This document shows positions 29,595 to 41,721 of a stretch of 64,000 nt of DNA, piece by piece. Within the stretch, counting starts at the first letter, position 1. Each line of letters opens with the position of its first letter. The notes beneath the pieces were generated by a model, which was not told where the DNA came from, made no database searches, and saw only the letters and a list, made by a program, of their open reading frames with translations. Source of the stretch: Mesodorylaimus sp. YZB2_4 (Eukaryota > Nematoda > Enoplea > Dorylaimida > Dorylaimidae); assembly GCA_030248295.1 (NCBI GenBank), contig JASANH010001725.1:62001-126000 (forward strand). The letters run 5' to 3'. The position numbers and the translations under genes were made by a program.

Positions 29595-29962
29595 GTCTGA
29601 GAAAAAGTGCTGAGTGCTCCCATCTGGTCGTGCAGGACAGCATGGCAGGGCATCAGCACAAGCAGAATGACACAGCAAAGTGAAAAACAATGCGGGGACT
29701 AGATCCTATTTCGAACTCGCGCTCTTCGGCACGAACAATCAAGCACGATTCTCACGTTAGCTCAATCGTCGGATAGACCAGCGCCAAACCAAACATGGAC
29801 ACAAAGTGTGTGCGCAAGAAACTGCAGAAAAAACCATGGCTATACTATCGAGTTTACCGAGATCACCGATTTGCAAAGAACCTGCAGAAACGAAATTCTC
29901 AGGTTTTCTACGAAATCATTTAATCGATAACTATATTTGTATCTCTCAAATTCGAAGTAGCA

Positions 29963-32335
29963 ATGTCCAGGCACACAAGCAACATGATTTTCGTTGACGG
30001 GGCCAGCGTCGCCAAAGAGTGAGTCGTCCAACGAGTTTAATTTGGGAAACATTTCTTGGACTTGCTTGTGATTTTAGATTCCAGTCGGGCTCAACCTTCT
30101 CAGTGGTCGGCATTCTGCGATGTGCCGTCTACTTTCAACAACGCGCCTTCCAAACTCGGATCATTCTGCACCGTAATTGGCGAGCTATCGCTGAGAGTGG
30201 CCGACTGGACGACGGGGACCAACTGCTGAAATTGGAGGCCGGAGGCTCCGGAATTCTCGTCTTCACGCCCGGCGGAGCTGATGAAAAAGAGTGAGGCCAC
30301 CTGGAATTTTGTTTAAAAAGTTTTTGTTTCGTGGAAACTTGTCGAGATTGCTATCCTCCGAGTTTCACATTAAATAGGCCCGACTGTTGGTGTGACCAAA
30401 CCCAGTCAAATCCCGCCTGAATAAGATAATTGATTTTTTGAACTCTGTTCAGGTTTTTGATCCAATCTGCGTTCGATTATGGGGGCATCGTCGTCAGCAA
30501 CGACAATTTCGAGAAGGAGAAAACGGGACGCCAGGACTGGGCTCATTTTTTGAATCGACGGTAAATCGGGTCTTTTTGCGCTGCCTTTTTCGTTCACATC
30601 GATTCACCTTTTTCAGCTGCCTGCCGTTTCGCTTCGTCGATCGCGACTTTTTCCCATGGGCGCCCAAGATCGACGGTCGAGTGGTGGAAGTGGAAGAATT
30701 CTTGCGTTCTCCGTATAATGCGGCAAACTACGAGTCCTCGGCGGCCGCCCTGACCACTTACTTGCTCAATATGAAAGTAGAAGAAAGTGGCACCGGTGCC
30801 AGCAACAAGCCCTGTGCGCATCAGCGTCCCCGAACCAATCAAAGTGCTTCTCGCCACTCGGCCACGCAACGTCGTTTCACGGTTGGCCAGATCGTCGACG
30901 TGACGCCGCAGTCCGCTCTGATCGAATTCCAAATCAGCAAGAACGGCGTCGTTGCTCGGACACCGTTCGATCCTGAAGCTTATCGTCCGCTCGGGCGCGT
31001 GGTGACTGATCTTTCGCAAGAGCTCCTCGTCGGCGACTGGATCGCTTTTATCAGCCTCAAGCAAACGGAAGGCGACCGAGGACGCTGGCGCGTGATCGAA
31101 GTGCGAAAGAAGGCCGAGCTGAGACAGGGATACGGTCGATTTCGACCGTTGAGCGCGGAAGGGACGGCCGGCATTATCGAAGCTCGATACCAGGCCGACG
31201 CTGGAGGAGGCAACGTCTTCTTCCCTGGAGCTGCGTTTCGGGACGAGGGCCTACTTCAGTCTTTGTCTAGGGGCCATTGGCTCTATTACTACGCGTTCGA
31301 TCAGAAGCCCTCAGCGGGATGCACGGCTGTGGCGGTCGAAGTTTTCTCGGCCACTGCGTCCGGCGTAATCGTTAAAGTAAGTCCCGTCTGACACGGATCC
31401 GATCCGACTTCGGTTTAATCGTAAGAGTCGTTTACTTTCAGAAAACAGGACGGCACGTCTTTGTGTGGTCGACCAAGACTGGCATAGCTCGTGGCGAAAT
31501 GGTAGAATTTCCGGAAGGTGCGTGGGTCAAGTTTCGATTCCAGCAGGAGCGGACGGATGGCGGTCGATCTCGTTGGGTCGTTAGCCATTTGCAAATGATC
31601 TCGTCGCCAGCGGGAGTGTCGATCGATGCGGAGCGGTTGGAAGGATCGGACGACTTTGTGATCCACATTCGGTGCGTGGCTGTCGCAGGTACGGAATTCT
31701 CGGTTTGGTTACATTTTAGCATTTCGTTCTGACCCTCTCGCCTGAGCACTGAAACATTGTGTTCAGGTGTTATCACTGAATCTTACGGTACGATTTGGAC
31801 TGAGGCCTTTGGGGCAATGAATTTAACGGCGGGTTGTCTCAAGCAACTCGCGGCAGCTCGGCGCACCTCGGGGACGTCCAGTGTTCAGCCTTATCAGCCA
31901 GCTCGTATTTGGGCCATCTTCGACGGAGCTCACAACGTTGAGCAAGGAGTGGAGGAAAGCGAAGTGGGCGCGTCGATGTCGGGCTCGTCCGACAGTTTGG
32001 CTGTGCAGGGCAGTTGGCGCGTCATCAGTCTGATCGTCGCCAGCGGAGCCGGTGCCGCGGGCGCTGATCCTCCCTTGCCGCCGCCGTCCATCATTTTCGG
32101 GTTGGAAGCGATGGTGATTCACGCGGAAGAGGGCGGCGATCGAGGTCCACACTGGATTCTCGCCAGCAACCAGTACGCAAGGATATTCGCGACGCCGATG
32201 GATGTGGTCGGAATGTGCCAGTTGGGCGTCGGGGATCGAGTCAAGACGTCGGTCGTGCCACAACCGTTGGTCTACGGCGACGAGTACCGCGCCTTGATTG
32301 TTGAGAAGATGCACGACGTGGAAGTGACCGAGTGA
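29963..32335 (+). CDS. NYN (Zc3h12a-like) ribonuclease domain fused to beta-rich repeats
   Basis: Six coding exons: 29963-30018, 30078-30290, 30453-30560, 30617-31376, 31442-31688 and 31767-32335. They total 1953 nt, or 650 residues. Residues about 8-145 follow the Zc3h12a/N4BP1 NYN fold in order: MIFVDGASVAKEF, FSVVGILRCAVYF, ILVFTP, FDYGGIVVSNDNFEK, RQDWAHFLNRR and FRFVDRDFFPW. From about residue 212 to the end there are roughly five diverged units of 60-100 residues. They share a G-D/H/A-W-hydrophobic motif (GDWIAFISL, GHWLYYYAF, GAWVKFRF) and a closing W-x-V strand (RWRVIEV, RWVVSHL, SWRVISL). They look like small beta-barrels, but I cannot name the family. Nematode relatives with this nuclease domain include RDE-8/NYN-1/NYN-2 and REGE-1, which act in RNA interference and mRNA decay. 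Two catalytic acids appear altered (see findings). Confidence 0.85.
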
Positions 32336-35300
32336 GGCGGAAGGGCAGAGTCTGTGACGAGGATTGGCTTGGTTTTTCTCGTGGATAGCAGAGGTTATAA
32401 ATGCGGTGATTGTTGTGCCCACTGAATTGAGTTTTTTCGAAGGTCATGTAGGTTTAAAGATATTGGAGGGAGCGTGTGCTTGTGCGTGAAAGTGGTGGAG
32501 TAGAAATGCGATGCGATTTTTAAAAGATTCTGTCGCGGGACGAATAACTGTTTGAAAACAATGTTTTAGTGTGTGCTGCATGTGCGCTATCACCTGCCAT
32601 GCCTTGCATCGATGATTTGATGATTGGTCTTTTTGCCTAACGTGTCCTCTGGCGCAGCTCATACGGCGGGGGATCGTCCGCTGTGATATCCGGCCTGATG
32701 TCCAAAAGCAAAACTTGGGTGCAGTCTGCTAATATTATTTTAAAATTTTAGTGAGCTGGGCCCTGTGCCGCCCCAGTTTCCCCTCGGGACTTCCAGTCCG
32801 TTTTGCGTATAGCTGGCCAGCATTCACGATATGATTAACTAGGTCAGGCTGCTAATATGGTCCGTTAAACGAGGTGTCGTTGTGACATCGTCAGATTTCC
32901 CAGGAGGAAGCGACCCGAAAAAAGTATCAGCTCCCTGACTCAACGGCAAAGAGCCATGCTGTGGATGGTGTTGAAACAGAACCATGCTTTTACCAGCACT
33001 GCCTACTGCGATCGCAGGCTGCAGAGACCCAGCAGATCCAGGGGGGCGCGGTAGCGACCTCCATGTAGTACATGTGCCACACCAACAACGATATCTCAAC
33101 AGCCTGACGTCATGAAGCGATGAAATTTCGTTTCTTAGCGTAACTTTACGCTAGATTAAGTTCTACCAAAGCAAAGCAAAGTTTAGCAAAGCAGGGTAAT
33201 GTAGATCAGGACAAGATTATCCCGTCCCACCGACACGAGGCAACGGAAATTCGATTGCTCCAGTGTTCACAGTCTAAGCAGTGTCACTCAGGGCTTGCAC
33301 GGACATACCGACTGAGGCTTATCCACGTTTGTCCGCCCAACATATACACATGATTCCTTCATGTCCGAGTCATTACGATGGAGCTAACTCTCATGAGCAC
33401 TTCTGATAGCAATTCGTAATAAATTACGCACACTGGCTTAAAATCCCTGTCATAATTTTCGCACCAAGCCCCGCATATCAATGTTCTTAGGCAATAGGAC
33501 AGACGACAGAACTGATAAACTCACTACAACAACTATGACTCCAATTGTAAGCCTAACCCTTACCAGTGCGACTGACAAAAATGTTTTCCCGAGTTTTTTA
33601 ACGTTAAAATGATGTCTTCTGGGATTCCTCCTGAGCGTTCACCATTTCAAGCGTGTGTTATATCCCAGCTCCTTGACCTATCTTTTCAGCTTTGGATACC
33701 CGCCAAATAAATTTTAAAGATGTGGAGAAAATCTGCATTAAAGGCTATTAAAACTCATTCTTGCAATGATTTAGCAAATCCTTTTTTACTTTTAAAGAGG
33801 AGCTACTAATATTCATCAGCATAAATTCCATGCATCGGCTCGAAAGTGACAGGCATGCAATAGTGTACATCCCCGCGTGCGGAAACTCGATGCGCCCAAT
33901 AGCTGCAAGAAAGTCCAGCGAAGATGCAGATTCCTCAAAATTCCTGCCCAAGCCAGGAGATGATGAAATTGAAAGCGCTGTCCTGAGTAATAGCACTTTG
34001 CATTATATTGTCCCTGAATATGCACTATACAAGAAGTGCAGATGTGAGCATCTTCTAGGAGCCACCTTCCCCAAGCTGGTGACGTAAATGAGGCTATGTT
34101 CTTGTCAACCCTAAAAACTCGCGAGTACATGTGACCAGCCAGTAGCCAGGCAGGATCTTTCTTGATCACCTTTTGTCAGCCTGGACTGGCCTGCTCCGAA
34201 GGCGCATCAAACCACATGTACTACCTTTCCTAGTTTCATTTCATGAATTTTTTGCTAATTCCTAATATCAACATACTTTTGACGTGGAGAGTGCAACTCA
34301 GCTTTCCCATTGAATCATTTTATGCCTCGAGGAATAACAGTCTTACATTACGAAGGCAATGTCCTCATGATCCACGAAATCATGGCATATTTGACTTGCA
34401 TAGACATTCCTGACTATCCATGCTCCCGTGTTCGAAATAGACTGAGATTGAAACAATAATAACATCATTTGCCACATCAGACTTCTGTAGCTGCAATGCT
34501 GGAGATAAACCAGATAGCCATGGGGCACTTCCTCGCATCGACAGTCTAGTCGACCTTGCTTATTTATTTTACCGCCCCTAAGGAAAAAGTGTATTGTACC
34601 TGCACATCACAGTGCTAAGACACCACACTACAGTAAGCATATCAGTTCCCACGTGGGTAGGCGGATTTGCCTTGCCTTGCCGCCATCGTCGTCGTATCGC
34701 AAGTTCGAGTTGCGTTGATTTTGATACATACAGATACGTGTATAAAAGCCTTTTCTTGTTTATGAACTTATTACGATAATCCTCGATTTTTTCTAATATT
34801 CTAATAAACTTCACTTTTCGCTCCAAATTTCCCAAAATGGTAAGTAGCCTATGAACTATTGGGCTTAACTGCGTGTAGGGTAAAGTACCCTAATTCCGAA
34901 CGCTTCCTTGATTCCGAACACCTAAGGCCAGTCTCACTAAAACCCTTTCGCACGAGCCCTACAGTAATGTTGGAGTCTGCGGACGGCGCCAATGTGAAGA
35001 ACCCTATTTAGTGATAGGACTGTAAGAATTTCGTTTGCGGCAAAGTTGTTCTCTCGGAATTATATGAATCAAAATCGATTTATCCAAATTCATAAGGATT
35101 TATTGATTTCTTTGCGGTATAAAGCTAAGCCCTTCTCACTAACGTAGCGAGCCCGCACGGCTTTATTATAGAGTTCTGTACAGTGGTCTGGTTTTGAGCA
35201 GGAAAAAAGTATTCTCGATCACTTGAATTGTGAAAAATCGCGACGATACAGTACACTGCTGATCAGATCCTAATTCCGAACACTTGATCGGGAACTATTT

Positions 35301-36022
35301 TCCCAGATCTCGGAAAGATCAAGGGGCGGGGGTGGCCAGCCACTTCTGCCCCAACATTTACCTCTGGAAAATATCTAAGAAGTCGTGATCTCCTTGCTAA
35401 TTGGCGTAGGAAGCTCGAACAATGTCGAGACATAGCGCCAGCCCTATGTCTAGGCATTTTTTTGCATTAGTCCGATTGGGGAAATTTTTTTTGTTAAAAT
35501 TGCTCGTAACACTTGAAGTAATTAGTGCAGAATCGATTTGTACTAGCGATTTTGTCTTGAATTTGACTGGGTTCGTATCTTAAAATTCCTGCGGTGTTCG
35601 GAACACACCGACAATTTAAAAAAACCGCATTTTTCCCCTAATTACTTCACTTCAGCGGGTTTGCGCAGGTAGGCTAATTCCTAGGTAGATGTCTTCAACA
35701 TACACCCTATAAAGAATTACATCTTCCTTAATTTCACAGAGAGACATCAATTGACAGCTTAGGTGTTCGGAATTAGGGTACTTTACCCTAGCTGTTTGAT
35801 TTTTTGCTAGACGTAAAGTCATCAACCGTGGCAAAGCGCCGGAGCGCATTTCGAGATATGTTTTATCACAAAGTGCCTTTTTGCAATTCGAGAAGCTGAT
35901 CGTCAAGCCCGAGGAAAAATCAAAGCAAAGTTTGCAGTAAATTCGGCGGTGCAAACGAGGTTTTCAGGCGTAATACATTATAATTCGTGATCAATACAGT
36001 TGCCTGGGGCCCAGAGATCAAA
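32336..36022. other. Gene-poor interval with one DNA-transposon-like element
   Basis: This begins with the 3' UTR of the NYN gene and ends with the SMG5 leader. Apart from a TA-flanked inverted-repeat element at 34876-35790 and a short AAGCAAAG-type simple repeat near 33165-33195, I see nothing supportable. Small frames such as 33830-34087 lack splice context and family resemblance. Confidence 0.6.
34876..35790. mobile_element. TA-flanked inverted-repeat element (MITE, Tc1/mariner-like)
   Basis: Both ends carry GGGTAAAGTACCCTAATTCC then GAAC as a perfect inverted repeat of at least 24 bp, flanked by TA on each side. That fits a TA target duplication of the Tc1/mariner kind. The left repeat contains an extra 18-bp partial duplication ending ATTCCGAAC, after which ACCTAAG again matches the right end. 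The core (about 0.85 kb) has no transposase-like frame, so it is a non-autonomous element. TTCCGAACAC also recurs inside it near 35274. Confidence 0.7.
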
Positions 36023-39000
36023 ATGGAAAAGTCCAAGAGCTCAGCTATTACTGATCCGACTGTCAAAAAACTATACAGGTACTGTAAGGTTTACGGAGTT
36101 GCGTTAGCGTTGAAGGTACTTCAGCCATTACTCTTTTCAGGGCTTGTGTCGAATGCGTCAAGTTACTCGATCAGAACATGAAAGGCAAAGTAGATGCGCC
36201 TTCTTTGTCCAGTTTGACCCCAACTCGCAACAGGTGAGAATTTTTTCTCGTTGTTTTATACATGGCCGTTTTTTACTTTTTCTTAATAGGTTGCGCGAAT
36301 GTTGTGAAAAATTACTATTCATAAATCCGTTGGAATTCGGCCGTAAAGCGGACGAAATTTTGTGGCGAAAATGCCATTATGAACCGATTAAAATTCTTCG
36401 GCAGAGCAGCGAGGTAAGCTGTTCATTTTCTTGAGGCCCTCATTGTCTGTTTCCAAATATTTATTGGAGTTATTCTGCAGTCATTGCCTGTCTTTCCGGA
36501 CAATTTCGTTCTTCTGCCTGATGTCTAATTCTTCAATTTAGGTTATGAGCAACGAGAGCAAATGTTTCCTGAACACAATGCTTACATCTGCCATCGGCTA
36601 TTATCAACTGTTGTCACTCAAACTGAAACAAGCATTTCCAGATGAGGCTAACGATTTCCAAACATCCTCCATATCGCCGATAGCCAAGAAAGCAACTCCA
36701 GTTTCGAAAGTTTCTGAGAACGGTGAGAAGTTACGTGAATGGGTTATCAGCGAACGTCATCGCATATTGATCTATCAAGGCGATCTGGGTGAGGGATTCA
36801 TTTCAGAACATCTTAGCGAACCAGCCACCTTAGCCATTTTCTAGCCCGTTATCTTTACGAAACCGATGACACCATCGATATACGCATGGCCCAGCATTAC
36901 TATCACCAAGCGTTGGCACTGAAACCGTTCCACGGCACGCCGTACAATCAACTCGGAACTCTGTTTCTGACTGCCAACTATGGTTTGGACGCCGCTTACT
37001 ACTATTTGAGAAGGTACTGCTGGCTGGCAGTTCCTTTTCATCAAAATTTTTAGTGATTTGTTTCAGTACTACGGCCGAAGAAAATTTCTCTGGCGCCGAA
37101 GAGAATTTATTGACGTTACTCACGAAAAGTGAACAAGCCCTTCAACAGGTTTCGGAGAATAATGACGGTCAAGAACCTAATTTGGGGTAAATCATCGGCT
37201 TTATCCAATTTCTGTTGGGACCAAACTTTGCTGTCGTCACAGGTGTAAATAACTGGTTTGAAATTCTCCATATTCTGTTCCGTTTTCGGACTTCATTTCA
37301 GTGTCAACCTGCATTTTAGACTAGCCCGCTTCCTTTTTTAGTGAAACTATTGAAACCGATTTGAAGTACTTGGCTTTGGCGTTTTTATCAACGGCACAAG
37401 TTCTGTACTTGGACGATACAAAAAAGTATGTGTTTTCTTCTTATGGCCTATCGTCTTATCGTTGTGTTAGTGTTTTAGTAATGAGAATGGGCTCGTGCAA
37501 CAACTGTGCGGCAGGACGATACGAGCTTTCGTCAATACGTTGAAATACGTGGTGACTTCGAGCTCGCAATCGGAACCATCAACTCGCTCCATCGAATTCG
37601 ATGTAGTGTTGAAAATTTTTGTTTCGCAACTGTTGCTTATTGGAAAGCTACAAGAAAGAAGTGAGTGCTTACGAATGACTTTTTTTAGATGTTTAAAGCG
37701 ATTGGTTCTTTAGATTCTCTGAAACTGTCACCCGCTGTCGCCTTGTTCCTTTCGATGTTCGCCAACTTCTTGAACCACATAATCAATGATTTTTGCAGCG
37801 ATTCGATCACACATCGAGATGGTGCCGTTGATGCTCTGAGTAATGAGTCTGCGCAAGCTATACTGCGTGTTTTTTATTTAGCTAATTTTATAGAATCAAA
37901 ACCTCAAATTGCAACAAGCGAGTCGTCGGTTACGATGTCAAAGACTGAAAAAGAAATTCTGGTAAGCGTCTCCTGTTTTTTCGATTTAGCAGTAACTGGG
38001 ACAGAGTTACTTTTAAAGGAACGACCACGGTCGGCACCGAAGAAACCTAATTTGATGAGGCGCAGACGGCGAGGGGAAGAAGAGGATGACGAGGACGATG
38101 ATGAAAGCGATACCAGCTCTGAATCGTCGATTAGAAGCGAGCATGGTTTGAATGGAGGTGGGAGGCTTTGACTTACTTAAGAAGGTTCGAGTTCAAGCCA
38201 CATTGGTCCTTTTGCGAGCCCAATCGGAAGGAGATAACGGGGTCGAGGCAGGGCAGAGGGGGCTATCCAAGCTCCCATCAAACTGATAGTTTTCGAGCTG
38301 TCAGGCCGACCATGGGGAGCGATTGTGCAAGACAGTTGTTTCGATTCCTCGAGAAGAAATTAGTTGTCCATGTTTTTAGCCTGGGGCCTCCCGATTGGCA
38401 GCTTGAAGCCTCACCACTGACAATGAGCCATTCAAATGGTCTAAATTACGACTCTACTGGCCTGTCATACGGGATATCAATTTAGAAGTTTTATAGGAAA
38501 TTCGGGTTTATTGAGCTCAAGTGACAGCGACGACATTATCGAACTTTCGGACGAGGAGGCGTTGTCGTTGGGGAACCTCGTGAATGGAAAATCGGGATCG
38601 GAGTCGAAAGTTGATAGTGCTGCAGCAGAATTGCAGATTCCTGACTCATTGGAGCTGTCTCAAGAGGATGTGAGAAAGTAAGTCCGCTTGCTGCTATAGT
38701 TCTATTTGGGTAGCTTATGCTTTTTCTTGGTTTTCTAGGAAACCGTGGATCGAACTTGGTCCTGGGGAGAAAATGGAGACCTTGAAGACGTATGGGTTGC
38801 TTGTGCCATTGAAAGTCATCTGCGACTGGTTTCGATGTCATTCGAATTTTCTCTTGCTCGCTCAGCAGGTATAGATAGATGGTCTAACGTTAAAGACTGA
38901 TAAGGTGATGAAATGATGAGTCTTTTTTAGAATTCAAGCGATCTGTGGACATCGTTCGCCCGCATTTTGAACATTTTTCCGGACGACAGACAATTGGCCA

Positions 39001-41408
39001 GTCATTTAGAGAGCAGTAAGTCGATGAGACAAAAGCACGAGAGCGAGCCCCGCTCATCCGAGGCCGAGTGGACATGGCTCGTGTGTTTGACGAGATCGAG
39101 TAGGCACCCGTGCAGCGAAAACTGGTCTCTCGGCTTTGGCTGACATGAGGGGAACTCGCATTTTTGTAAACACAGCTGACTGATCGTTCCGATTTCAGAT
39201 CCACACTTGGCGCGGGACTTAAAGGAATCACCGAGCCAGTCATTGAATGAATGGGCTCAGAAGTATCCGCTGCCCGAAGATGTCATGTTACGAGGTGTGC
39301 GCTCGCTGGGTCAAGTGCACGCTAGCCTGGATTACAAGGCGGTGGTGTGTGGTAATCTGGAGAGCGAGGTACGTGCGGCCTGCGTTTTGACCCTTTTAGA
39401 CCGGAAGTGCAGAAACGATGCTTGTTTCAGGCTGTTTTACGAATTTGGTGCCTCCGATCGTTTGGTCATCATCTCATCCGTTTGAACACGCCGTGTTTTC
39501 GATTCGATCGTGCGAGGATGGAGTTCATCGCTACGAATGGTCAAACGATCATCCAGGACAGTTCGGTAAGCTGTGGGTGGGCATAGGGAGGTGGGGAAAC
39601 AGAAGCTGCGGGACGGCAAACTAACACGATCGTTTGTTCGTAAAAAGCCAAGGCGAGAGCGGGAACTCGATCGGAGAGCATTAGCCGTTGGGGAACAAAT
39701 ATGGGCATTGTGTTTGGCTAGGCGTCGGCGAATGGATTGTGGAAGCAGGTGCCGCATTTCGTTTGTCTTTTGCGCAAGGGACCGGTGTATTATTCCTATT
39801 TGCGTAAAGGCAGGGGGGGGGGCTGGGAGGTTGTTTGTTTAGTCCAAGCGGCCATTGACTTAACAATCGTTTCTTTGCTTAACAAGCTGGCGAAAGCGAT
39901 TTTTGTGCACACTTAGCCCTTTACTCGCATACTGTTATGGGTCAACACGCTGTGTCAACAATGGGCTATTTGTCGAGTCAACAAAGGTTATTCGATTGTA
40001 CGGGTTGGACTACAAACAGACCGGCAGATAGGACGGCGAAGATTAGTGAAGGGCGTTTCAACGTCAGTCGGCCGCGGCGTGTGTGTACATACTTAACAAT
40101 CGCTTTAACTCGGTTTTGTTCCACTTAGCCGAATGGGAGGGGAAGTGGCAACGGAGTTAAACAGTGGGAGTAAACGCAAAACAAGAATGCATTTTCGTTG
40201 GCTCTTTGGCATGACACGCTCGAGCGCCTTTGTTGACTTGAACGCATTTGCGTCAATTTGATAGGCAGATGTAGTGTCGTGAAGAATGCGGTTTGAGAAT
40301 AAACTGCAACCCAAGTGCACGATTTGTGTTGTTGTTGAGGTGTGAGTGGCTTCGAAGTTTTTATCCTTTTTGTTAGATGGACAGTGGGCGCGCCCATTCG
40401 AGGATTGAAGATATTTGAGTCCGCAAATGTTATTTCGTTGCAGGAAATTGACAAGAAGAACGCCTTGATGCGATCGATGGCTCAGCTGAGACTGAAGGTG
40501 GGTGTGTAGTCGACTTTGAATAATGTGTCATGGTCGAGATTTTAGGGTGAACTGGCCTCGGCGGAGCAAGTGGCTTGGATTCCGGTGTACTTGGTTCCAG
40601 ACGTGTCGACTCTGTGCCATAAGTTGCCCTCGATCAGGAAGTTGGCATCGGCCCAGAAGTTCATCATTGTCATACCTACAGCTACTGTCAATGAATTGGA
40701 TCGCATGAAGAAGGAGAGCGGATCGGCGCGATCGGCAACTCGATGGTTGGAGAGCCAGTTCCGAGTTGGCAATAAGTTCCTGCGTATGCAGAAGTTGGCG
40801 GAGAGAGATGAAGAGCTGGTGGTGGAGGCCGAAGAGGGGCTCGTTGAAATATCGAGGTATGATTGCATTGTGCCTTTTTCCCTTGAGAATGAAAAATGTG
40901 GGGATATGATGCAGAGAAGTCAGAAACATGGCAGGTTTTGGTTGGCGATATAGTGGCTCAAGGGATTTCTGAGCTGTCTTTTAGGGTGTGCACTGCGGCA
41001 GTAGGGTTCAAACACCTTTCATGAGTTCGTTAAAAGGGAATGCATCGAGTCGTATAATATCTCCTGAATTCTGTATGACGGACGGATCCAGGTTATCGTT
41101 ACAAGTTATTTGAATGACCCTTTTCAGGAACTTTGTGGAAATCTTGAAATGCGCGTCGCAACTGCGCAAAGCGGTCAAAGCTGGCACGACGGGGTGCAGC
41201 ACAATCGTGACCATGTTGACGAACCATTCTAAAAGTAGCGCCGAATATGAGCGCCTGGAGAAGACGTTACAAGCGGCTAATTTGCCAGGTATGAACCAAG
41301 GACTACTTTTAGGGGGATACGTGATTTCCTGTCTTTTAAGGCGTGAGCTTAGCCAACGTGGGACATTTCTGTAATTTGTGGGACTCGCATCGTAAAAAAG
41401 GAAGTTAA
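36023..41408 (+). CDS. smg-5: SMG5, nonsense-mediated decay factor (EST1/14-3-3-like plus PIN)
   Basis: Eighteen exons: 36023-36078, 36141-36233, 36290-36413, 36542-36788, 36845-37013, 37067-37186, 37342-37425, 37479-37660, 37714-38157, 38497-38677, 38739-38868, 38931-39015, 39199-39368, 39431-39565, 40444-40497, 40546-40856, 41128-41288 and 41341-41408. They encode 937 residues. The N-terminal half is the EST1/14-3-3-like region: RLRECCEKLLFINPLEFGRK, HYYHQALALKP, then PYNQLGTLF and YGLDAAYYYLR. A strongly acidic linker follows (EEEDDEDDDESD; DSDDIIELSDEE). The C-terminus (about 770-935) is a PIN domain of SMG5 type: VYLVPDVSTLCHKLPSIRKL, TVNELDRMKKE, then QFRVGNKFLRMQK. In NMD, SMG5 acts with SMG7/SMG6 on phosphorylated UPF1. 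SMG5 PIN domains lack the full catalytic acid set. The exon 9 donor is ambiguous: 38145 would also keep phase. Confidence 0.93.
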
Positions 41409-41715
41409 GATGGCCGTACTCAAGCCCAATGGTAGCAGTCAATAGCAAGCATCATCGAGGTGGACGAAACGAGAACCGGGTGCAAAAATCAATTAAAGAT
41501 GCGATTCAATCTTCTCGTTTTTTGTCCGGCATTTGCGAAGATGGTAGAAAAGGTATCATTTGCCTGTCGACGATATGCGGACAGACACTGGATGATGCCG
41601 TGCAAGTGGGTATGGTGTCTGGCGTTTAATGTTAATGTGCTTGGTCGCTTGGGGTAGTTTAAATATTCTGGCCGTTGTTTCGAGTAGATTTCACATGGAC
41701 TTTATTGATGGTCAC

Positions 41716-41721
41716 AATAAA
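41716..41721 (+). terminator. Poly(A) signal for SMG5
   Basis: AATAAA about 310 nt after the SMG5 stop codon and about 890 nt before the Groucho start codon; the likely 3' end of SMG5. Confidence 0.55.

Larger units (their letters stand above)
23640..29962. other. Repeat-rich intergenic interval
   Basis: Between the TMEM39 start and the NYN gene I see no cellular gene. The identifiable contents are a SINE-B copy interrupted by a PIF/Harbinger remnant (27068-28346) and a foldback element (28530-29594). The stretch 23.7-27.0 kb contains only short, unconserved frames; some short inverted segments suggest older mobile-element debris that I cannot classify. Confidence 0.6.

Noticed and set aside
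31941..32330. Reading the C-terminal part of the NYN fusion as a separate downstream gene
   Set aside because: The exon starting at 31767 has a proper acceptor and completes the split codon from 31688. No start context or promoter-like gap separates the two parts.
33830..34087. 85-codon plus-strand frame in the gene-poor interval
   Set aside because: No homology that I recognise, no splice partners, and overlapping open frames on the other strand of equal length.
37961..37988. A GTAAGC...TTTAG pair inside SMG5 exon 9 that looks like a tiny intron
   Set aside because: It is only 28 nt long, below known functional intron sizes, is not a multiple of three, and its removal breaks the reading frame that joins correctly to exon 10.
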